In this document: positions 51,385 to 63,667 of the stretch, one piece after another | How the letters are laid out: each line of letters begins with the position of its first letter | Position numbering within the stretch: the stretch's first letter is position 1 | Origin: Adenophora triphylla var. japonica | Taxonomy: Eukaryota; Streptophyta; Magnoliopsida; Asterales; Campanulaceae | Direction of reading: 5' to 3' | Assembly (NCBI GenBank): GCA_022495995.1 | Contig: JAFEMH010001450.1 | Span: 408,059 to 472,058 of the forward strand | DNA length: 64,000 nt | The notes under the pieces: model-generated | Told to the model about the DNA's origin: nothing | The model's database searches: none | What the model saw: the letters and a program-made list of their open reading frames with translations, nothing else | Position numbers and translations under genes: made by a program

Positions 51385-52513
51385 ATGGCCAAGTCAGTGG
51401 ATAACAAGGATGAGAATGGGACCTTACCCCCAAGAAATTTCCCAACACTGGAAGAAATTTGGCAGGTCCTCATGGCTATTGAGAAACGTCAAGGTGAGCA
51501 ACAAGCCTGGATCGAAGGTGCCATGCACCACTTCGGAACCTTAGCCACCCAACCCCCTGGGGCTTCCCAAGCTATGATTGCTCCTACAAATTTCTAACGT
51601 CTCTCATTGTCTCCCGTAAGTCAACCTCGTTACCCTCGTACGAGCCATGCAAGCATGACGTAAGGCCACAAGACCCTCCAGAGGAAAGCTTGCCCATCCA
51701 GCCTCCCGAGGTCCCAGTACCACCGCCGAACAACGAACACATCTCGTGGGACGTCTGCGACAGAAGGCTTGTCTGAAATGGAATTCCAGGATGCAATGAA
51801 CGAGGGCCGTCCTCGACGAAAGAAGAAGCTATCTTCTCAACAAAAGCCGAAAAGAGGTATGAATCCGTGATCCCACAGTCGGAACCCTTGGAGAACCCTC
51901 CGAAGGTTTGACTACTACGTCATCTACTCCAAAGAAATCTCCCCAGCCTAGTTCTCGCACAGGGCCACGGCAATGTTTGCTCCATGATCACCGGGACGAA
52001 GCCGCACCGCCACCGAAGGCCCGAAGGTCCGATAATCCAACCCCGTCTTGGGAAGATCTCAAAGCCACTATTGATGCTTCAAGAAAGGCTATGACAGGTG
52101 ACGAATTGAAATGCGCAGTCGGCCTTACGCCAATCGATCCTCCCACCTTAAACGGGAGAGACAAGCAAAACCACAAGTCCGTAGGTGAATGTTCTCCGAC
52201 ACATTCCGGTCAAATCCCAAATAATCCTCCACGGATGACAAAAGGCCGCCACACTCCGAGCCACGAACCGAAAAGGGACCCTACGCCAAAGAAGCCGAAA
52301 CCCCGGGACCCAAAGGTCAAGATCCCTGCCTTGACACACTTCAAGCGCACTCAGCTAACCTCTCACTCTGTCCTTACTCACCTCATCTTACCCGCACAAG
52401 CTCAAGTTGGAAGAAAGCCGGCCTGCACCATGGTTCCCATCACAGAACACCCGATGAAGCAGCCAAATGATTGGCAACGTCAATTACAAAGCAATATCAT
52501 CACCTTCACGTAG
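51385..52513 (+). pseudogene. gag of E2b, core deleted
   Basis: The ATG at 51385 opens MAKSVDNKDENGTLPP, followed by a helix region (EEIWQVLMAIEKRQGEQQ), and the frame stops at 51597. The gag core with EFYKRWN seen in E1 and E2a is absent. The next recognisable piece (51908-52513) is the Pro/Lys-rich region before the protease, ending NIITFT. Confidence 0.75.
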
Positions 52514-53040
52514 CTCGATCTTCCAAAATTTGGGGCCGACCACAACGAGCCTCTCTACATAATCAGCCTTCAATCGACGAACGCCCGTCTCCCTGTGTTG
52601 GTAGATGGGGGATCATCCATGAACGTCCTTCCAGCCAAAATGATGGATTTGCTAGGGATCAAAGCAACCGATCTAAAACCCTCGACTGTGCAATCAAGGC
52701 ATACGACTCAACATCCCGCCCAGCCTTGGGAATAGCCACCTTGAACCTTTGGTTTGGAAAACAAATGGTCCCGACGGACTTCCAAGTCATCGACATCCCG
52801 ATCACATTCACTGCCATTCTGGGACGCCTGCTACATCGATCAATGGGGTGGCATCCACTCTCCATCAGCCAAGGTAAAGTTCGTCCAAGGAACAGATATG
52901 ACCATCATCTACGGCGACAGCATAGTCACCGAAAGGACCGATACCAACGGCGTCCCGGTCTTAGAAATCAAACCCGACGATGATGGCATGATGTTAACAG
53001 GTTCACCATCGAAAGCCCAAAGGCCCAAGTGTGCCACATA
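52514..53040 (+). pseudogene. Aspartic protease of E2b
   Basis: LDLPKFGADHNEPLY, then VLVDGGSSMNVLPAK near 52600. The active-site DNGS of the sister copies reads DGGS here, a change next to the catalytic Asp. Further pieces (LNLWFGKQMVPTDFQVIDIP) follow after frame changes. Confidence 0.8.
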
Positions 53041-54410
53041 GACTCCGCCTTTAACTTGGGACAAGATCCCTCCCCCGATGAAAATGATGAGGCACATGAA
53101 CTACATCCCGGGGCTCGGCTTTGGGAAAACGCCATCGTGGCACTCAACGTATCATCAATATCAAAGAATGTAATACCCCGCACGGCCCTGGGATACTCTC
53201 CCTACTCCCGAACACATTGCGGAGGACAAGCGAGCTGCACGTAAACGCTCCACGTATAACAAAAGAGGCTTGCACGCAATCTCCGATCTTCGTCCTTACA
53301 GCCTTCGACATGACCAAGTACTTCACAAGGAAGACCGGCAACTTGGAAGAAGATCCAGTAAAAGGGAACAGACTGATCGCCGCCAAACAAAGCCGGCCGA
53401 CAACCATGGACAAGCTCCAGCGAGAACCTGGCAAGATTCAGAGGCCTCAAGCCAAATCCCGTCCGAAAAGCATTCCTCGACACATCACTTCCCCTGCCGG
53501 ATCCACAACCACCACTATTCACAATAATTTTGGTTCGGGAAAACCCCTCTTTGGTGGAAGAATTCGAAAACTCTCTCGTCAACACCCCGCCTTCAACAAG
53601 CGGGACGAGTCCGCATTCGAGCTAGCAATGCCCAAGACAAAAGCAAGAGACTCCGTAGACGATGCTTGGGACGAACCACCGCTACACTCGCTTCTTCAAA
53701 GAAGAAATCGAGATGCCGATCTAATCGATTTTGTTTCGATAACTCGTGATAGCAATGGTCGGGAACGGTGACATAAAGCCTTTCCAACCCCATCTCCTAT
53801 CAAGCTCATTGCCCCTCAATAACTGGGCCACATTCTCCGGACCTACCGCCAAGAAAAGGACATGATCGAACAACTTGGTCCGACCTCGAGTCCTAGAGTC
53901 TAGTGTCAAAACTCATCCCGAGTCCATTAGCTTTGAATTTGAGTCTCTCGAGTCATCCGATGGCCTCACGCCGTAAGATTACGAACTCATTGCCAATAAT
54001 GTATTCCCGTATGCTCTTAATGAATGCTTCGATCTTTCCGAGTATCTCTCTCATTGCATCTTTAACAACCGATAAATTAACTAACACACAAACAAGCTAA
54101 TAACGATTCACTTGATAAAGAAGCGTACACATTAAATGAACAATACATTAAGCACATCTTTAAGCATGTTGTCAAACGAGAGAAAACCGGGCCCAAGCCG
54201 CCGAGGAGGTTTTAACCAAAGTGAATTTGGGAACCGCCAAGAGCCAAAAGAGACGCAAATCGGAAGTTTCTTCACGCACAAGACAGCAAGACGCATTGAT
54301 CGCATTGCTCAAAGAGTTCGTGGATGTGTTCGCTTGGTCTTACCAAGACATGCCCGGATTAGATCCTAACATTGTGGGAGCACCGGATTTCCTTAAATCC
54401 CGAGGCTAAG
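53041..54410 (+). pseudogene. G-patch-like segment and protease-RT linker of E2b
   Basis: MKMMRHMNYIPGLGFGK (about 53079-53130) matches the G-patch-like part of E1. The linker ends with EEPKETQIG-like sequence, ALIALLKEFVDVFAWSYQDM (about 54295-54355) and leads to RT. Frame changes throughout. Confidence 0.7.
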
Positions 54411-55330
54411 CCCATCAAGCAAAAGCTACGCCGAATCAAGCCGTAATGGTCTTTACAAGTCAAGGAGGAGATCGAAAAAATGCTCCGTGTTCGCTTCATC
54501 AGGTGATCGAGTACCCCACATGGCTCTCCAATATTGTCACGGGCCACCAAGGCCAATGGAAAAAGTACGCCGTCGCGTGGACTTCCGAGATCTCAACAAA
54601 GCAAGTCCCAAGGACGATTTTTCCACTACCCAACATCGACATGTTGGTAGACACTACACCCAATTTCGAAGTCAAGTCCTTCGTGGACGGTTTTGCCGGC
54701 TACACCGTATCAAGATGGCCGAAGAAGACCAAGAAAAGACAAATTTTTTCACAACCCCTTGGGAACCTATCGCTACACAAGCAATGCCGTTCGGACTAAA
54801 GAACGCCGGGGCTACTTACCAACTGGCAAAGAACCGCCCTCTTCCACGATATGATCCACAAAGAGATCAAGTGTACGTCGATGACATGATCGCTCACTCA
54901 AAGGGATCGCACGGACAACACCTCGCGACCCGAGAAAATTCTTCAATCGCTCCGAAAACACTCAATGAGGCTTAACCCCGCCAAATGCACATTTGGAGTT
55001 AGCCGAGGCAAGGTTTTGGGATACATGGTCACCGAGAGGGCATCGAGGTGGATCCTCAAAAGATCAAAGCTATCATCGAAATGAGACCACCGCAAACTCG
55101 AGACAGAGGTGAAAAGCTTCATGGGCCGCCCGCAATATATCGCCCGCTTCGTCAACCAATTGACCTCATGTGCGAGCCAATCTTCAAGCCGATGAAGAAG
55201 AACGCCGACATCGAATGGAACTCGTAATGCCAAGATGCCTTTGAAAAATAAAGCATACCTTGTGAGTCCTCCGATTCTCTTCGTCCTCCCCACGAGGAAA
55301 GAGCCACTGTTGCTATATTTCCAATCGTGA
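54411..55330 (+). pseudogene. Reverse transcriptase of E2b
   Basis: Readable in three frames: RVDFRDLNKASPKDDF, KSFVDGFAGY (motif A, Asp kept), MPFGLKNAGATYQ and VYVDDMIAHSK (YVDD intact). The pieces are well conserved but separated by one- and two-base indels, for example at T and G runs near 54617 and 54760. Confidence 0.85.
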
Positions 55331-56340
55331 CCGACACCGGCAGCTTGAGCCATGCTCGTCAAGAAAAGAAAGAGTCACGGGTCGAAAACGCCATCTACTT
55401 CGCTGGGCCGTAAAGTTTCAAGGCAAATAACTCAACTACTCGCCTCGAGAAAACTCCGCGCAGCTCGGTATGGGTTGTTGGGAAACTACGCACTACGCAA
55501 TGCCGCACACGCACACTTGGTTTCCAAAATGGACCCAGCCAAGTACCTCTTCGACAAACCATCTCTGTCAATGAGGCTCGCCGAAATGGTCTTTCTTCCC
55601 GGCGGAATTTGACATCAAGTACGTAAACCAAAAATCAATCAAGCGGATCGGCCACGGCCGAACAACCGGCCGATTTCCCAACCGACGAGGCTCGAGGCCC
55701 CGAACCACAATTTGCACGAGGGAATCTTTCGCAATCGAAGGCGAAAACCGATGGCAACTATTCTTTGACGGAGCGGCCAACCAAAAGGGAAACGGCATCG
55801 GTATGCTCTTGGTGGATCCCAAAGACGAGCACACCCCACCGCTATAAAGCTCAATTTCGAGGTAACCAACAATGCCGCCGAATATGAAGCTCGCGCCGCC
55901 GGACTACAAGCCGCACTCGAGAGGAATGTCCAAACTCGAAGTTTATGGGGACTCAGCCTTGATCATCAACCAAGTCTCCAACAAGTGGAAAACCATCGAC
56001 CCGGCTTGCAAAAATACTACGCCGCATACAGAGGACCTCATCACACAATTCAAGAGGTCACCTTCCATTACTTGCCAAGAGACCAAACAAGTTTGCAGAT
56101 GCCTTAGCCACCTTGGCCTCCCTTGTGGAAATCCCCGAAGGAAAAGCAATCAAACCCTTCAAAGCTCTGACGAAAGGAAATTCCCGCCTACCGTCATGAG
56201 AGCGAGATCGAACCGTAACCTAAGCCCGTCAACGAGCTACGGTACAACCAGATCTTTTCAATACCTCAAGAACGGGAAACCGCTTCATGAACAAGGAAGG
56301 TCGACACACAGAGGGGTCAAAACCAAGAGCATCATGGCTC
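55331..56340 (+). pseudogene. RNase H and second RNase H of E2b
   Basis: Pieces of the first RNase H (SKMDPAKYLFDKPSLSMRLA, about 55512-55571) and of the second (WQLFFDGAANQKGNGIGMLL, about 55752-55811; NNAAEYEAR at about 55868-55894). Broken by indels. Confidence 0.75.
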
Positions 56341-57480
56341 CTAAAACGCCTTGCCTCTCACTTCGTCATCTCTGGGACATGTTATACAAGAAACGCTACT
56401 ACGGGCCACTCCTACGCCGCGTCGCCCAGGAAGAAGCGAACAAGTTCATGAACGAAGTCCACAATGGGGCTTGCGGTCCCCACATGAATGCCAGAGCCCC
56501 GATGCAAATCATTCTCGTGGATGGGCTACTACCGGATCTCCATGGAGGCAGATTGCATCCACTTTGTCCGAAGCCGCGACAAGTGCCAACGGCTCTCCAA
56601 CCTCAATCATCTCGCCCCACGATCTCTACCGCATGACTACACCTTGGCCCTTGCCACTTGGGGAATTGACGTCATCGGGAAAATCGCCCCGCCAGCAAGA
56701 ATCTGGCCACGAGTTCATCTTAGTAGCCATCGACTACTTCACCAAATGGGTCGAAGCCAAGTCCTACAAGGTACTCACCTCCAAGAAGGTCGCGCATTTC
56801 CTCAAAGAAAACATCATACGCCGATACGGCATCCCAAATGAGGTCATATCGTACAACGGCTCACACTTCAAGGAGAATTTGACAGCATCGCCGGGCTGAA
56901 TTCAAGATCACACGCCACAAATCTTCTCCCTACCGGCCCCAAACAAACGGCGCCGCTGAAGCAAAGAAACAAAACCTCGAACGGATCATCCGAAAATGAC
57001 CACCCGAGGACGAGATTGGCCCGAGAAACCGCACCTTGCACTTTGGGGCTACCGCACATCGGGCCGAATGTAGCCCACGGAGAAACCCCATTTGCTCCCG
57101 ACATACGGATGGAAGCAGCCCTTCCCATCGAGCTAGAAATTCCTCACTCCGAGCGCCGCCGGAAATGACATCAACGAAGTCGAATGGCTCCGGCCGACAT
57201 GACGAATTGGCTCGCTAGACGAGCGACGACTAAAAGCCATGGAACACGCCCGAGCCTATCAAAGCAGATGGCTAGAGCTTTCGACAAGAAAGTCAAATCC
57301 CGAGACATCGTGGAAGGTGACCTTGTACTTCAAAGAAAAGCCTCCTACTCGAACCAACCCACTGGGAAAATGGGAACCCACATGGATCGGCCCTTTCGTG
57401 GTTCAAAAGATCTTCCCGAGGCGCCATGAAGCTAATGCATCTAGACGGCAATCCCTTCATGAATCCAAATAACTAAGCAA
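56341..57480 (+). pseudogene. Integrase of E2b
   Basis: Zinc-finger remnants, AIDYFTKWVEAKSYKVL (first Asp, 56725-56780), then EVISYNGSHF where the second catalytic Asp is Tyr (codon 56852-56854), and RPQTNGAAEAKKQ (Glu kept). The C-terminus ARAFDKKVKSRDIVEGDLVL follows near 57270. It is the full-length counterpart of the E1 IN remnant. Confidence 0.85.
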
Positions 57481-58293
57481 ACTTCGCAGATACTTCGCCT
57501 AAAGAAGAACAACTGCATCTCGCACTCCATGTAGCTGTCGAACTACGCAGACTCCGAGCCCTCTAGTCCGGGGAACGTAGGCAACCTTAATTGGTCCTGG
57601 CCTAAAAATACACAAAAAGTCAAAAGTTCAATGTCAACCAAGACCTCCATCAAGCTCCGCACTTTTCAAGAACACGCCCAGTTAGCCACCTTGACCAAGT
57701 CAAACGACGGCGGCAACATCAAAGGACATCCGAGGGTCACTCAAGCATCAAACGATCGACTCATGTTCGCTTCCAAGACAGGGGCTTGTCTTCGCCCTCA
57801 CGCGCTTCAAAAAAGAGAGCTCGAGCAAGGGCTCACAAAAAAAAAAGAGCTCGAGCAAGGGCTCACAAAAAAAAAAAAAACAAAAGAAGCTCAAAGCAGA
57901 AGCTGCGAAATTGAGGTCAAGAACCCGACGCCAACAAGCGGCAAGGAATCTACGAAAAAAGACCGTCAAAACGACTTGTCAGGGGAGCATTCAACCTCTC
58001 AGCCAAGCACAAAGCCTCAGCAAAGGGGATTGCCGTCGTGGCCTGGGATCGCTTCTAGCCCGCGGATGCAATGTAAAAGTCCAAAGATGGACGCCGACAA
58101 AGTGCACAAAAGAAACAAAGGCAAACAAGAGATCTTGCGTCTCGACAAAGCTTTAAAAGTAAATCACAAATCACTAACGGTTACAACATTTCTTGATGAG
58201 TTCAAGCACGGTCTACTCTCAAGTTCACAACATGCTAAAAGACAGCTTAATACATTTAACTAATAATGTGTTTGCAATGCAATGAGTGGATAC
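57481..58293. other. Spacer between IN and antisense gene 1 of E2b
   Basis: Holds the hairpin 57543-57580 and a tandem duplication with GAGCTCGAGCAAGGGCTCAC at about 57818 and 57847, each followed by an A-run. A Lys-rich frame (57631-58263) is not a credible gene. Confidence 0.5.
57543..57580 (-). other. Conserved CTACG/CGTAG hairpin, copy D (E2b)
   Basis: On the minus strand CCTACGTTCCCC...GGG...CGTAGTTC, at the same place relative to antisense gene 1 as copy C in E1. Confidence 0.5.
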
Positions 58294-59816
58294 CTAGGAG
58301 GTCATTCCGCGCCATCTCGCGCTTGTCCTCGCCATTCTTTCCTTTCTTCCTCGTCTCCCGGCGAGTCTTCTTTCGCTCCACGTGAACCAACTCTCGCGTC
58401 TCTCGCCCGAGATCCGGGTCCTCCCCGTAGAGTCAAATAATCCAAGAGCTCTCGTGGCTTCATTCGCCCGTGCTTCGGCTGGATCTCCTCCTCGCGAGTC
58501 CCGTAAAGAGGACCTCTCCCCGTCGCCGGCCAACTCTAGTCTCGTAGTCAAACAAAGCGTCTCCCGTCACATCCAAAGGGTCGACTGTGCTTCGCACTCC
58601 TAAGGCAATAGCCGCTACGGCAACCGGTCCTGCACCGCGCACGCTCGTTTCCAAGACCACTCTGGGATCGCCCAACATGCTGCTCATACCAAAGCCGTAT
58701 ATCGAGTCGTCAACACGACGCTCTCCCGACGCCTAAGAAGTACCACAGAGGGAAAGCGGAATACTTCCATACCTCGTACAATACAAGAAGGCACCTAGAG
58801 CCGCCATACAAAGAGGAGCTATCTCCGCAGCAGCAAGGTCATCCCACCCAACAAAGGCTCGCTTCATCCCAAATCACGCTGGGAAACAAGCGACGGAATA
58901 TAGAAGGAGGACCAAGACAAACCTCGAACTCGACAACGTAGGACCCTTCCCCGCAAGATCCTCCCGGTCTCAATCCTCCAGCCGGAACCCACCACCGATC
59001 TCGATGCGTACCAAGCCGTGCCATCCATCTCTCCCAAAGTGACCGATCCATATCCAACACAAGAGGTCGCCGAGCAAATGACCACGGGCAACGACGCCTG
59101 AGCCTCGGGCATGGCCTCGGAGTCTCTCGCAGCCTGGCTGCCAGTGAGCAAAGCGGGGCTTCCCTCTCATAAAACGATCCCTGGCCGCAGACAGGCCGAT
59201 ACCATGAAGAGTCTCCCCTAACACCAACGGACAATATCCTCTCCAGCCTCGCAGCGCCCTACCACATCTAGCAAAGCGCCATCACAAATGCCAAGTGGAA
59301 CGGACCGTAAAAGCGTCGCCATCACGCACAAGGCAAATACATCCCAAGAGACGTCACTCTCATCATCAACCATGAACCGCTCCTGAAGAAATTTCGAAAT
59401 GTCGATATGACCCGAATCAAGGATCATGCCCCGCACTTCTTCCAACGAAGCGAAGAAAGTCCGCAAGCTTCACGCTCACAAGAAGACCACCAACCAAAGG
59501 AAGCGAGATGGCCTCCACCTCCGGCCCTCCAATCAAAGCCCGAAAATCCTCAAAAGTGGGCACCATTTCATTGTAGGAGAAACAAGACACGTGCCTCCTA
59601 ACATCCTGCAATCCTTCGCGGCAGCCCCGCAACAAATCCCAATCAGAACCAACTCCTTAAAAGACCAAACCGAGCAAAGACGAAACCTTACCTCGAAAGC
59701 CCGTCTCTCGATGCCTCATACGGCGCCGCATCCACGTTTTCAACCGCTCAAGGAAGTGTGCTTGCCTCTCCCCGCGAAAGCCTCGGCAAAATTCTAGGAA
59801 CGTACGAAGAATCCAT
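58294..59816 (-). pseudogene. Antisense accessory gene 1 of E2b: DUF7745-like, decayed
   Basis: The ATG at 59816 opens MDSSYVPRILPRLSRG. Homology to antisense gene 1 of E1 is clear in RRHVSCFSYNEMVPTFEDF with ALIGGPEVEAISLPLVGG (about 59595-59500), WDVFALCVMATLL with GICDGALLDVV (about 59345-59250) and a WSSFYIPSLV piece (about 58900). Several frames are used. The C-terminus is Arg-rich. Position, strand and order equal those in E1. Confidence 0.75.
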
Positions 59817-59930
59817 GGCAAAAATGGAGGTTCCTAGAGAAAATGGGGAAGAAAGCTCGAAAATGGCCGCAAATGGGGAATGGAGAAAGTCCAGACACTG
59901 GAAAACATTTAAGTCCTCCCGAGCAAGGTT

Positions 59931-59974
59931 GGTCCGCACGGACCTCTTTGCAATGTAGGTCTGTCCGTACGGAC
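59931..59974 (-). promoter_or_regulatory. Palindromes upstream of antisense gene 1 of E2b
   Basis: GTCCGTACGGAC (59963-59974) is perfect and GGTCCGCACGGACC (59931-59944) has one mismatch. A TATA-like CTTAAATG lies about 20 bp downstream on the minus strand. The ATG is about 115 bp away. Confidence 0.65.
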
Positions 59975-60316
59975 CTCTTGCAATCGTAACTCATTTCCTC
60001 AAAGAACAACATAAAACCACCGTCCTCAAGAAACCTTGCTCCAAACAAACCCAAACACTCGGCCAAAGCCATTTCCGGCAAACCAACGCTACCCACAAAC
60101 GCACTCTCACCACGTGGCATGCACAAAAATAAAATAAATAATAGCAACAATTTCTAGGACAATTCCCTGAATCACAAAAATAAATGACATTACATCTTAA
60201 AATAAAATACCGTTTGCCATGCAAATACATGTGTTTTATTACGTGTACAAAATGTCTCGTTGCTAAAAAAAAAAAAAAAGAGAGAGGGATATGAAAAGAG
60301 GGAAAGCAAATGAATA
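59975..60316. other. Intergenic spacer between the two antisense genes of E2b
   Basis: AT-rich with an A-run near 60266-60280. Likely 3' untranslated region of antisense gene 2 and upstream region of gene 1. No ORF of interest. Confidence 0.45.
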
Positions 60317-63303
60317 CTAATCGTAGCCCTCGTCATCATCATCCTCGCCAAGATCCTCCAAAGAAAAATCGGGCATCCCTAGCCGAACTCGCCCGTCACG
60401 CCCTCATCATCGTAGTACCGAGCTCCTCCGAGCCTCGCCACTCAAAATAACTCAAGGATCAAATCCGGCGAAAGGGTCGAAGAAAGAAGGCTCGAGAATC
60501 CTCACTCCCGAGCGCCATGCGGAGGCATGAACCGATAAAAAGGGCCGCTCCTCGAAGGCCCCGCAGCCTCCAAGACGCCCCGGCATCCATGCTACGCCGC
60601 CTCTCAAAGGTCCCTCCGCTCCGGCCCCGGCTCGGCTCTCGGTGGAGGAACATCCACCGAATGCCTCGAAGGCATCGGCTCATACGCTGCATACGACGCG
60701 AAGACCTGGGCAAGACATCTTCGACGCCATCTTCTTAGCAAAGGATCTCATCGCCACATAACGGCGAGTCGCCGCATCGTAGGCTCTCCCGGACTCCGCA
60801 CAAGCAAACAGCCTAAGGAAACGCTCATCAAATGCGATACTCAACAACAAAAAGAGAAAAATACGTAAAAGATGCCAAGATGGAAAAGAGTCAAGCACAC
60901 TCACCGATCTATCAGATCCACCCGTGACGCAAGCAGAGCTCGCTCAGAACGGCATGCATACACCCTCCTCGCGATCCGTCCCCACCTGACATAGTGAAAT
61001 CCTGCCCCCAGACGGGAACCTCCGGGGAGCCTCGCGGACCAGCCTCTCTCCCTCGCCACTACCCGGCGGCGTCTCAACTTCCTCCTAACGAAGGTCTCGT
61101 ACTCCTCACCAAACAAAATGAACTCCCTCGCACCCACACCGCCAAGGTACCTCTCAAAATCTAGCACATCCATATCCCTGAGTCAAACATCCCAAACGGA
61201 GGATCCCTCGGAGCCACGGGAAGCACACCCGGGCCATGCTGCCAGTAAGACTCGCTCCCCTGATACATGGCGCCGCAAGTCAAGCCCCTCGCAAAGATCT
61301 TCCGCTGCCGTCACTCCTGAGCTCCTCAAACTCATCACCCTCATACCGAGCCTCCACGTGGAACAAGACGAACCCTCACGGCTATCTCGGCTCCAAACGC
61401 TCCCCGCACCTCCCTCACAGGCAATGGTGAGCTTACCCCTCGCCGGGTCCTCCTCCTCCTGGCCGTACGAGCCCACTTCCGAGCATAGCAGGAGGACGCA
61501 GCAAATGCTCAGATTCTATCCCATCCTGGAAGCACCGAAAGACCTCATAAAACCACACTCGCGACAAAAGCAGAAGAGCTCGAAAAAAAAAAAATGGAGA
61601 AACGACAAGTTGCTAAATCAAAAACAAGAATAAACTCATACCTCCAGAGCAAAATCAAAGCAGGCCAAAGAATTGGCTACACCCCGGCTAAACCGGTCCA
61701 GAGAAAGTAGAGCTCGGCCAAGCCTCGCTCGCCCCAAGCAATGTCGCAGACCCTATCCAGATACTCGCCAAGCTCTCCAACAGCAGCAAAGGAGCCATGT
61801 CGCGTGGTTCGAGAACAAAGTCTCGGACAAGGCATACCACAAGAAGGAGCGCGCCAACCGCCCGTCCGCGCCACCGGGCCGGTACCCGGGCGTAGGCCCC
61901 CAATATCGGGCCGTGATCCTCATCTCTACGCGCTACTCTGACAAAGATCCCTGTGCCCCTCGCGAGGACGAGGCTCGAAGCCCAACATTTCACGGCACAT
62001 CATCCGAGATCATATCTCTCCACTTCACAGCTCCTCCTTTCAAGGAGAGTCTTGGCATTAGCAAAGAAATCGGGCTGGCGTCACCGTCACCTCGCCCCCT
62101 AGGTGGAAGGTGGCCAGGTGGTATCCCACCAATACTCGTGAAAGGCCCAGGAAGACACTCTTGTTCTTCCTCGTGTCGACACTCCACAGTTCTCAACGAA
62201 CACACCTAGGCCGAAGCATAAACCAACCTCCTAGACTCGGCCTACCGCCCACGGAAATATCGTGCATCCGCTGCCATAAGCTCCACAATGTACCTCGAGC
62301 GACCCCCCGAGTCTTCATCCTCTTGGCCTTCCCGGCCGTAAGCCCAAAGCATCCTCGCAGTAAACACAAAGAAAGGTACGTCAATCACAAGATTTAATAT
62401 AAAGGCACATATAACCCGTCACAAAACACGGCACATATTGCACCTAATTTTCACATACATTATACATACAATTTTTCATGTAACCCGTCACAAAATACAC
62501 AATGCACATAATTTTCACATATATCATGCATATAATTTTCCCCATGCAATCCGTCACAAAACACTGCACATACGTATACATCTTTCTCAAAAAAAAAAAA
62601 AAAAAGGGGGGATTAAACCCTACACGACACATTTTCAAAAGAAAATCCGTCCAAACACGGCACATATTGCACATATTTTCCCCACAAAGTCCGTCACCCA
62701 AAACACGGCACACACTATATAGCACATTCTCAAAGAAAATCCGTCCCTACACGGCACACACTTTCACATATAACCCGTCACAAAACACGGCACATGTCAC
62801 ATTTCTTTGCACAAAATTATCACTACACGATAATTTTCTCATAATGTACATACATAAAATAGCATACGGTACATAAAACACTAAAGCATGCAATTCACTA
62901 GATAGGCACTTTATTTTCACAAATAAGAGCTAATCTACACATTCTTTGCACAAAATACACATACTCCACAATTTTTACATGTCCATTTTCAACAATTCAA
63001 TCAAGAATTTCACAAAAAAGGCATAAAATAATAACAAAAAATTCAAAAAAAAATGCGAAAAACTAAAACCTAGTTCTAGCATTCAAAAATTCGAGCGAGG
63101 GAATCAAAATCGGAGCGTATTTCTTACCTCCCAACGTTCATGGAGCGACGATTATGGCATTCCCCTCCGGATTCCGGATACAAAACATCCGGGTTCTTCC
63201 CGAAGATGGAACAGAACGAGGTCCAATTCCTTTGAAGCTCCATTCGTTGCTCGGCCACTTCAGCCTGCGTTGTATGCAGCTCCTTCGAGATCCCTCACTT
63301 CAT
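60317..63303 (-). pseudogene. Antisense accessory gene 2 of E2b: plant-mobile-domain-like, multi-exon, decayed
   Basis: Exon 1 about 63303-63128 (donor GTAAGAA). Intron 1 is long and T-rich (about 63127-62375). Exon 2 about 62375-61640 holds a WWDTTW piece and SFLWYALSETLF, ending CTGGAG before GTATGA. Exon 3 (to about 60904) has DFERYLGGVGAREF and YETFVRRKL. Exon 4 ends in the acidic DLGEDDDDEGYD at 60317. Introns fall at the same places as in E1. The ATG is followed almost at once by TGA, and some acceptors read GCGAG instead of GCAG, so the copy is dead. Confidence 0.65.
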
Positions 63304-63454
63304 TGCGAGCGAATCAAAGGAAAAATGGAAGATTTTGGTGCAAAAATGGAGATTTTCTCCCTCTCTCTCTCATTGTTTCGTAAGCGAAGAAGAAGAAGTG
63401 AAGGAGCCTCGGTTTTAGCACAGTCGAAATGCAGGAGCTGTAAAAATCAACGTA

Positions 63455-63497
63455 GTCAGTACGGACCCTCTTCTGTTGAGGTTGAGTCCGTACGGAC
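63455..63497 (-). promoter_or_regulatory. Palindromes upstream of antisense gene 2 of E2b
   Basis: GTCCGTACGGAC (63486-63497) is perfect; GTCAGTACGGACC (63455-63467) has one change. Same core as the E2a LTR. The ATG of the gene is at 63303. Confidence 0.65.
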
Positions 63498-63667
63498 CTC
63501 TTTCTGAGGGTGCCCCAAATGACTTTTACGCACCTTACAAACTTTGCCCTAGGCATCCTGAGGCCTTTTTCGGCAAATCGAAGTGCGAGAATGGTCCCCC
63601 AGCCCTTCAATTGATCAGGCCAGTCAAGCGTAAGACTCGGACCTCGCCAACCTTCGGCGGCGTCAAC

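Noticed and set aside
57631..58263. Lys/Ser-rich frame of 210 codons in E2b
   Set aside because: No domain, contains a duplicated A-rich unit, lies in the spacer after IN.
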